Assembly (NCBI GenBank): GCA_002451275.1
Contig: DKBS01000187.1
Location: forward strand, 1-5,446
DNA from: Planctomycetaceae bacterium UBA6894
GTDB taxonomy: Bacteria; Planctomycetota; Planctomycetia; Gemmatales; Gemmataceae
Reading direction: 5' to 3'
DNA length: 5,446 nucleotides
The notes under the pieces were generated by a model that was not told the origin of the DNA, searched no databases, and saw nothing but the letters and a program-made list of their open reading frames with translations. Below are positions 1-4,597 of the stretch, in pieces. Within the stretch, counting starts at the first letter, position 1. Every line of letters starts with the position of its first letter. Both the position numbers and the translations under genes were made by a program.

Positions 1-28
1 CCCGGCCCTGTGCCGGGGCGGCTTTTTT
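1..28 (+). terminator. Rho-independent terminator of an upstream gene (left-truncated)
   Basis: A perfect 6-bp stem, CCCGGC (1-6) with GCCGGG (12-17), closes a five-base loop. It is followed by GCGGC and six T residues (23-28). The bases GCGGC just before the T-run probably pair with sequence left of the window edge, so the true stem is likely longer. The T-run lies on the + strand, so it would end transcription of a + strand gene to the left that is not visible here. Confidence 0.8.
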
Positions 29-69
29 ATTGGGTTTTCCCACTGGCCACGCTAGCCCGGGCGAAGCGG

Positions 70-75
70 TACAAT
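70..75 (+). promoter_or_regulatory. Candidate -10 element (TACAAT) for the first gene
   Basis: TACAAT matches the sigma70 -10 consensus at five of six bases. It lies between the upstream terminator and the first coding region, where a promoter is expected, and would give a leader of roughly 45-50 bases. No convincing -35 hexamer sits 16-18 bases upstream, so the call rests on the -10 match and position only. Confidence 0.3.
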
Positions 76-119
76 GCATCTAAGTGTGGGAAGGGGAACG
101 CGATTCCCTGACGAGCGTT

Positions 120-123
120 GGAG
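120..123 (+). promoter_or_regulatory. Ribosome binding site GGAG deciding the start at 130
   Basis: GGAG lies six bases before the ATG at 130. An in-frame TTG at 118 overlaps this GGAG, so a start there would leave the Shine-Dalgarno sequence unused. The ATG is therefore preferred. Confidence 0.65.
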
Positions 124-129
124 CAGAGA

Positions 130-876
130 ATGACACCGTACAGTGCCCTGTGCGATGATTTTTCCATCTACAGCCATATCAACTTCAAGCTGGACCAAAA
201 CTGGTCCCGTGAGACGGTGCTTCATTTCTTCGAGAACCTGCGTAAGCCGTTTCCCATGCTGGTGGATCTGGAGCGCAAGGAATCCGGGGAGCACCACCTG
301 GAAGAGGACCGGGAACAGGGATCTTTCCGCTGGGTCAGCCTCGACCAGAAGCGACTGAATGCGGGCTTTGTCAATCCACCCGACCTGGAAACGGCCGATG
401 CCTTCCATTCCAAGCTGATGGAGGTCGCGCCGTTCTACATCGATATCAACCCCTTGGATGTTGAGGCGGTCGATGTCACCTTCAGCTTCGATTTCTCCTA
501 CCAGGGCAACCACGATGAGGTCGTTGCCGAAGCTTTGGGACTTTCCGGCCCGCTTGAGGGCCTGTTCAACATGCCCGGTTCCAAGGTGCTGGGCTACGAA
601 CCCGCGATCCTGCTCACTCTAGACGAGGCCTGCCGCAAGCAGTGCCGAATGAGTGTCGAGACCCGGACCACTCCGTTTATGGTGCGCACCGGGCAGTATG
701 CCGACCTTCCCATCACCGTGTATTTTACCCTGCGCCAATATTGGAACCGCAATCTTTCCCGTGAATTCAGCCAGGCGTATCAGGCTCAGCGTGCCGAGGC
801 CGTTGAGCTGATTGACAAACACATTGTCCAGGGGGTGATTCGGCCCCTCACGCAGACCATCGCGGCGAAGCAGTGA
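130..876 (+). CDS. Conserved-looking hypothetical protein, 248 aa, soluble
   Basis: I cannot assign a function. The 248-residue product has no signal peptide or hydrophobic segment, so it is probably cytoplasmic. It begins MTPYSALCDDF and reads as a compact mixed alpha/beta protein: a short strand-like stretch (about residues 12-21), an amphipathic helix with FFENLRKPFP (about 33-42), an acidic and charged segment, alternating hydrophobic strands (VDVTFSFDFSY, then PITVYFTLRQYW), and a helical C-terminus of about 45 residues ending TQTIAAKQ. Motifs that look constrained are EEDREQGSFRWVSL, GFVNPPDLE, GNHDEVVAEALGL and MSVETRTTPF. From memory the style resembles an uncharacterised planctomycete family, but this was not checked. 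The start is ATG 130, with GGAG six bases upstream. The gene is first in its unit, behind a terminator, and lies 39 bases before the aminotransferase in the same reading frame. The two are probably co-transcribed, which gives only a weak functional hint. Confidence 0.85.
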   Translation: MTPYSALCDDFSIYSHINFKLDQNWSRETVLHFFENLRKPFPMLVDLERKESGEHHLEEDREQGSFRWVSLDQKRLNAGFVNPPDLETADAFHSKLMEVAPFYIDINPLDVEAVDVTFSFDFSYQGNHDEVVAEALGLSGPLEGLFNMPGSKVLGYEPAILLTLDEACRKQCRMSVETRTTPFMVRTGQYADLPITVYFTLRQYWNRNLSREFSQAYQAQRAEAVELIDKHIVQGVIRPLTQTIAAKQ

Positions 877-915
877 GGTTCAACCGCCTGCACCCCTTCT
901 GAGAGCTCTGCCCCC

Positions 916-2178
916 ATGTCAGTCCCACGCCTCAGCGCCTTTGCCCAGACCCTCGTCACCGAAACGGCGTTCGATGTGCTGGCCCTGGCCAAGGCGCTCA
1001 AGGCAAAAGGTAAAAGCGTCATAGAGTTGCAAATCGGGGATAGCCCCTTTCCTTCCACTGCCAGCGCCCTGCGCGAGGGGGTGAAGGCGATCCACGATGG
1101 CCAGACGCATTATTGTCCATCGCCCGGTTTGCCTTCTTTCCGCAACACCATCGCGCGATTTCTCACGGATGAACTAAAAACACAAATTGCGGCCGAGGAA
1201 GTCGTGGTGGCTTCGGGAGCCAAGGTCTTCGAACAGTTGTTCTGCGAGGCATTTCTGGATGCGGGTGACGAGGTGCTGGTTTTCACCCCGCATTTTCCAA
1301 CCTACCCGCCCAATATCGCGCGCCGGGGCGGTAAGATGGTCCTGTCCACCCTCCGTCAGGAAAAAGACTTTCGTCCGGACATCGATTCCGTGCGGGCGTT
1401 TGTTCAAAGGCCCCGGGCCCGGGCGGTCTTTCTCAATTCCCCCCACAACCCCACCGGGGGCGTCGCCACCCGGGAAGACTTGGAAGAGTTGGGCCGGGTT
1501 CTGGCCGGCACCGACATTGCTCTCTTTTCCGATGAGCCCTACTGCCACATGGTGTGGCGGGGTGTGCATGTTTCCCCCCTGCAGGTTCCCTCGCTGAGGG
1601 AGCGCACGGTGGCTTGCTACACCTTCAGCAAGTCCTACTCCATGAGCGGCTGGCGACTCGGCTACGCGGTGGCCCACCCCCAGGTGGCGGACCGGCTGGC
1701 CCGAATGATCAACACCGCTTTCAGCTGTACTCCCCCGTTTGTCCAATGGGCCGGGCAAGCCGCTCTGGAAAACGATGCCGCCGAACGCGACAGCCAAATG
1801 GCCCAATTCCGCCGCAAGGTGGAAGTGTTGGTGCAGGCCCTCCGCAAGGTGGAAGGGGTTCAGGTGCTCGACCCCGCCGGAACCTTTTACGCGTTCCCCC
1901 GGGTGGTGGATATCTGCCGCCGGTTGGGAATCACCTCCCACGGGTTGGCACTGTTCCTCCTCGAGGCGGCGGACGACCGGCAGGGCGTTGCATGTCTGGG
2001 TGGGGAATGTTTTGGCGAGGCGGGCCAAGGGTTTCTGCGTTTCAGTTGCGCCGAGCCGGATGACATGCTGGTGCAGGCGGTTGAATTCATGGCGGAAGCC
2101 GTGCACCGGACCGACCGGGTGGCCCGTTTCCTCGCCGAACGGCCCAAATACCGACTTACCCCCTCACAACCGACTTGA
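916..2178 (+). CDS. PLP-dependent aminotransferase, class I/II (fold type I)
   Basis: This 420-residue cytoplasmic enzyme should transfer an amino group between an amino acid and a 2-oxo acid using pyridoxal phosphate. The family landmarks are present in order: the N-terminal VIELQIGDSPFP (35-46), HYCPSPGLPSFR (65-76), the phosphate-binding SGAK (100-103), an aromatic cofactor-stacking region FPTY (127-130), NSPHNPTGG (174-182) with the pyridine-ring Asn178, SDEPY (205-209) with Asp206 and Tyr209, and TFSKSYSMSGWRLGY (236-250) with Schiff-base Lys239 and phosphate-contacting Arg247. The C-terminal carboxylate-binding Arg is Arg375 in FLRFSCAEP. All catalytic residues are intact and the length is normal, slightly extended at the C-terminus. 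The substrate cannot be read from sequence; aspartate/alanine-type or LL-diaminopimelate-type members share these motifs. The start is ATG 916. The frame is closed upstream by the TGA of the previous gene and holds no other start codon; the Shine-Dalgarno is weak (GAGAG, ten bases upstream). Translation may depend partly on the preceding gene. Confidence 0.95.
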   Translation: MSVPRLSAFAQTLVTETAFDVLALAKALKAKGKSVIELQIGDSPFPSTASALREGVKAIHDGQTHYCPSPGLPSFRNTIARFLTDELKTQIAAEEVVVASGAKVFEQLFCEAFLDAGDEVLVFTPHFPTYPPNIARRGGKMVLSTLRQEKDFRPDIDSVRAFVQRPRARAVFLNSPHNPTGGVATREDLEELGRVLAGTDIALFSDEPYCHMVWRGVHVSPLQVPSLRERTVACYTFSKSYSMSGWRLGYAVAHPQVADRLARMINTAFSCTPPFVQWAGQAALENDAAERDSQMAQFRRKVEVLVQALRKVEGVQVLDPAGTFYAFPRVVDICRRLGITSHGLALFLLEAADDRQGVACLGGECFGEAGQGFLRFSCAEPDDMLVQAVEFMAEAVHRTDRVARFLAERPKYRLTPSQPT

Positions 2179-2203
2179 TCGGGATCGTACCGCAGGCTAG
2201 GCT
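2175..2203 (+). promoter_or_regulatory. Sigma70-type promoter for tRNA-Ser
   Basis: A -35 hexamer TTGATC (2175-2180) and a -10 hexamer TAGGCT (2198-2203) are separated by exactly 17 bases. The -35 keeps TTGA, and the -10 keeps the three most conserved bases (T1, A2, T6). Predicted initiation near 2210 falls only a few bases before the tRNA 5' end at 2213. The -35 overlaps the TGA stop of the aminotransferase (2176-2178), so the promoter is partly inside that gene's 3' end. Confidence 0.5.
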
Positions 2204-2212
2204 ACGGGTGCC

Positions 2213-2301
2213 GGAGAGGTGGCTGAGTGGCCGAAAGCACCGGTTTGCTAAATCGGCGTAGGGGTAACACCTTACCGCGGGTTCGAATCCCGCCCTCTCC
2301 G
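2213..2301 (+). tRNA. tRNA-Ser (anticodon GCU)
   Basis: The complete cloverleaf was drawn by hand. The acceptor stem is GGAGAGG (2213-2219) with CCTCTCC (2294-2300), with discriminator G2301. The D stem is GCT (2222-2224) with AGC (2236-2238). The anticodon stem is CCGGT (2240-2244) with ATCGG (2252-2256), including one G-U pair. The loop TTGCTAA carries anticodon GCT at 2247-2249, which reads AGC and AGU serine codons. The long variable arm (2257-2276) forms its own stem, GTAGGG with CCTTAC, as expected for a class II serine tRNA. The T stem is GCGGG (2277-2281) with CCCGC (2289-2293) around loop TTCGAAT. CCA is not encoded and must be added after transcription. The gene has its own promoter and terminator, so it is likely a single-tRNA transcript. 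Confidence 0.97.
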
Positions 2302-2327
2302 CTCAAAATTTGATCTGTCCTGCTGTG

Positions 2328-2364
2328 CGCAAGCTGTTGTTAGCAACAGCTTGCGTTTTTGTTT
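2328..2364 (+). terminator. Strong Rho-independent terminator after tRNA-Ser
   Basis: A perfect 12-bp stem pairs 2328-2339 (CGCAAGCTGTTG) with 2344-2355 (CAACAGCTTGCG) around a four-base loop TTAG. Five T residues, one G and four T residues follow. It lies 26 bases after the tRNA 3' end and separates the tRNA from the efflux gene downstream. Confidence 0.92.
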
Positions 2365-2500
2365 TGGTCAACGCCAAGTGGCCTGCTCTTCAGTCAAAAT
2401 GGCTCAAATCCGTTTCCCGCCTGAAAAACTATTCCGGTTGTGCAGTTCTTGCCGATGATTCCGCCATGCGCCCTGTTCCGGGGCTAGCCGGGTTTTGGCT
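2365..2500 (+). other. Intergenic leader region before the efflux gene
   Basis: This roughly 140-base stretch lies between the tRNA terminator and the ribosome binding site of the efflux gene. It must hold that gene's promoter, because a strong terminator lies just upstream, but no hexamer pair stands out. The only structure noted is the palindrome GGCTAGCC (2482-2489), flanked by CCGG on each side (2478-2481 and 2488-2491), which could form a small hairpin or bind a dimeric regulator. No coding potential is convincing. Confidence 0.4.
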
Positions 2501-2505
2501 GGGAG
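2501..2505 (+). promoter_or_regulatory. Ribosome binding site GGGAG of the efflux gene
   Basis: GGGAG lies seven bases before ATG 2513. The open frame extends to a TTG at 2495, but that codon lies upstream of the Shine-Dalgarno, so ATG 2513 is the supported start. Confidence 0.75.
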
Positions 2506-2512
2506 CGGTTTG

Positions 2513-4150
2513 ATGCACTGCCATGACATTCTGAAACCACCCGGAAAGCGTTGGGCCAGGGCCACTCTGGTAGCCGCAGGGGCATTTTTTGCAACTGCCG
2601 GGTGCACCCACTGGCGTGAATATGTCAACAACGGCTACAAGGTGGGCCCCCAGTATTCCCGACCCCCCGCTCCGGTCGCCCAGGATTGGATCGATGGGGA
2701 AGACCAGCGGGTCAGCCGCAATCTCAGTGAACATCGCGATTGGTGGAAGGTCTTCAATGATCCGCACCTGGAAGGCCTGATCTGCCAGGCGGCAGACCAG
2801 AATCTCACCCTGCGTGAGGCGGGGTATCGGGTCATGGCTTCCCGGGCCCAGCTCGGGATTGCCATCGGCCGCTTTTTCCCGCAGGACCAGGCGATCAATC
2901 TGGGCTTCACACAAAACGGCATGAGCACTGCCGTGGCCAACCGCCAATTCATTGCCCAGGCCTATTTCCCACTCTGGAATCAGGGAGCCAATCTGGCTTG
3001 GGAACTCGATTTTTGGGGTAAATACCGCCGGTCGATCGAATCCGCCAACGATGAGTTGGATGCCAGCATCGAGAAATTCGACGGCGCTCTCGTCACCTTG
3101 CTGGGGGATGTTGCGGATTCCTACATTTTGATGCGTTTTTTCCAGCGGCAGGCGGAATTGTCCCGCTCAGTGGCTGATTTCCAGAAAACCTCGCTCACGC
3201 TTGCCTCGGCACGCTTCCGGGCCGGGACAGCCAGCGAACTGGATGTGGATCAGGCCCAAAGCGATTTGAGCAAGACGCTTTCCGATATTCCTGCCTTTGA
3301 GAGGTTTGCCCGTTTGGAAGCGAACCGCCTGTGCATGCTGATGGGCATCAGCCCGGAGGACCTGGAAAAGAAACTGGGGCCTGGGCCAATACCGTCCGCC
3401 CCTTCCGATGTGGCGGTGGGCATGCCAGCCGAACTGTTGGCAAGGCGACCGGACGTGCGCCAGGCGGAACGCCAGGCTGCGGCTGCCTGCGCAAAAATCG
3501 GTGTGGCGGTCAGCGAACTCTATCCGCACATCTCCATTATTGGGAATTTGGGTTGGTCCGCGCTGGAATACAGCAACATGTGGAGCCAGCCGGCCTTCTA
3601 TGGCAGTGTTGGGCCCACTTTCCGCTGGAATGTGCTGCACTACGGCCGGTTGATTAACAACATCCGATATCAGGATGCTGATTTCCAGGCTGCCGTGGCC
3701 ACCTACCAGAACACGGTGGTGAAGGCGGGCATGGAGGTGGAAAACGGTTTGGTCATGTTCCTGAAAGGACAGGAGCGGGCCAAGCAGTTGAAGGATGCGG
3801 TGGAAGCGGCCAAAAAAGCCGCCAACATTGCCCAGGTGCAATACAAGGCGGGCACCACCGATTTCAACCGCGTCTCCCTGCTGCAGGAAAAGCTGCTGCA
3901 ACGCCAACTTGATTACGCCATGGCCGAACAGGAAATAGCCCGTGGCTTGGTCCACACCTTCCGTGCCCTGGGTGGCGGTTGGCAGATCCGTTTGGATGGA
4001 TGCAACCCCGGGGAAAATGGCATCGAGGCCGGGGGAGCCGGACCTTTGCCGGGTGAGATATTGCCTGTGCCCAAGCCCGATCTGCCGAGGCCTGATGCCG
4101 TTCGGCCACCCACCCCGGCCCCTGCCACCCAACCCGCCAAACCCGAATGA
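2513..4150 (+). CDS. Outer-membrane efflux protein, TolC/NodT (RND OMF) family
   Basis: This 545-residue protein should form the trimeric outer-membrane channel of a tripartite efflux or export system, spanning the outer membrane and reaching into the periplasm. A basic N-terminus and hydrophobic core (about 17-29) lead to Cys31 in ATAGC, a degenerate lipobox, so it is probably a lipoprotein like OprM. Family features follow: YKVGPQY (42-48), RPPAP and DWI, then WWKVFNDPHLEGLI (77-90), NLTLREAGYRVMASRAQLG, AWELDFWGKYRRS (162-174), the first repeat's FRAGTASELDVDQAQSDL (about 235-252), the hallmark LLARRPDVRQAE (308-319) opening the second repeat, and YKAGTTDFNRVSLLQEKLL. Two OEP repeats are therefore complete. 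After GGGWQ (487-491) there is a tail of about 54 residues rich in Pro, unusual for the family and possibly contacting peptidoglycan or surface partners. The pump and adaptor genes are not in the window, so the substrate is unknown. The gene is tightly linked to the Cys-rich gene downstream (ATGA overlap or a 17-base gap). Confidence 0.95.
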   Translation: MHCHDILKPPGKRWARATLVAAGAFFATAGCTHWREYVNNGYKVGPQYSRPPAPVAQDWIDGEDQRVSRNLSEHRDWWKVFNDPHLEGLICQAADQNLTLREAGYRVMASRAQLGIAIGRFFPQDQAINLGFTQNGMSTAVANRQFIAQAYFPLWNQGANLAWELDFWGKYRRSIESANDELDASIEKFDGALVTLLGDVADSYILMRFFQRQAELSRSVADFQKTSLTLASARFRAGTASELDVDQAQSDLSKTLSDIPAFERFARLEANRLCMLMGISPEDLEKKLGPGPIPSAPSDVAVGMPAELLARRPDVRQAERQAAAACAKIGVAVSELYPHISIIGNLGWSALEYSNMWSQPAFYGSVGPTFRWNVLHYGRLINNIRYQDADFQAAVATYQNTVVKAGMEVENGLVMFLKGQERAKQLKDAVEAAKKAANIAQVQYKAGTTDFNRVSLLQEKLLQRQLDYAMAEQEIARGLVHTFRALGGGWQIRLDGCNPGENGIEAGGAGPLPGEILPVPKPDLPRPDAVRPPTPAPATQPAKPE

Positions 4151-4157
4151 AACGGCT

Positions 4158-4162
4158 GGAGG
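4158..4162 (+). promoter_or_regulatory. Ribosome binding site GGAGG deciding the start at 4168
   Basis: GGAGG is five bases before ATG 4168, a near-ideal arrangement. An in-frame ATG at 4147 overlaps the efflux gene's stop as ATGA but lies upstream of this site and would add seven residues. The 4168 start also gives a cleaner signal peptide. Confidence 0.8.
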
Positions 4163-4167
4163 CTATC

Positions 4168-4497
4168 ATGCTGCCCATTTCCTTTCGTTTGGCCCTCCTG
4201 CTGGGTTGCCTCGCCGCGCCGTGGTTGTTGGCTGGTTCGCCGCAGCCTGGGGCGATGGGTTGTGTCGATGATTATTGCGCCAAAACCTGCCCGCCGATCG
4301 GGCCCTGTTTCAGGCCGGGCGGCTGTGACGGCTACGACAAGAAATGTTTGGTGGTTCAACCTCCTGTCAGCATGACCGGATGTGATCCCTACTGCAAAAA
4401 ACCGGCCCCGGAGATCCGGCCCCGCTGTCTGCCGGCAAGTGGGCCGGTGGATGGCTGCTGCCCGCCCAACTGGTTTGGCCTGAAACGCCGTCCCTGA
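4168..4497 (+). CDS. Small exported Cys-rich repeat protein, 109 aa
   Basis: I do not recognise a named family. Residues 1 to about 29 form a signal peptide: a short start with Arg7, a hydrophobic core LALLLGCLAAPWLLAG, and a likely cleavage region around 22-30. Cys14 lies within the core and is not a good lipobox. The mature part of about 80 residues has 11 Cys (32, 37, 41, 47, 53, 60, 72, 76, 87, 97, 98) and many Pro. Three related units are visible: GCVDDYCAKTC (31-41), GCDGYDKKC (52-60) and GCDPYCKKPAP (71-81), spaced 21 and 19 residues apart. Such a protein could be disulfide-knotted in the periplasm or bind metal; both are inferences. Translation probably starts at ATG 4168, 17 bases after the efflux gene stop, so the two genes should share a transcript. 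The gene ends with tandem stops TGA TAG. Short DDYC-type proteins are, from memory, familiar in planctomycetes. Confidence 0.8.
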   Translation: MLPISFRLALLLGCLAAPWLLAGSPQPGAMGCVDDYCAKTCPPIGPCFRPGGCDGYDKKCLVVQPPVSMTGCDPYCKKPAPEIRPRCLPASGPVDGCCPPNWFGLKRRP

Positions 4498-4597
4498 TAG
4501 CGCTGTCAAGCTGTTCCCCGGCTGTTTTCCTGCACGTGGCAGGATTTGGCTGCGCCCAGCGGATGCAACCTCCGGCAGGGAGCAGTACAATGGTTTC

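Noticed and set aside
52..513. A 153-codon open frame on the - strand
   Set aside because: It overlaps the well-started hypothetical gene at 130-876 and the upstream terminator/promoter gap, with no supporting ribosome binding site or family motif.
1174..2106. A 310-codon open frame on the - strand
   Set aside because: It is antisense to the aminotransferase, whose catalytic motifs are intact. The translated product is rich in His, Gly and Pro and shows no domain.
2478..2496. CCGG-flanked palindrome followed by TTTT before the efflux gene
   Set aside because: It resembles a terminator but has only a 4-bp stem (or an 8-base palindrome), a four-T run, and sits directly before the ribosome binding site. 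It is noted only as a possible leader structure.
4528..4544. Small hairpin TCCTGC / GCAGGA between the Cys-rich gene and the last gene
   Set aside because: The stem is only 6 bp and is followed by just three T residues, so it is too weak to call a terminator.
4586..4591. TACAAT as a -10 element for the last gene
   Set aside because: It lies between the Shine-Dalgarno and the start codon, and no -35 was found at a proper distance. Transcription from it would be nearly leaderless and lose the ribosome binding site.
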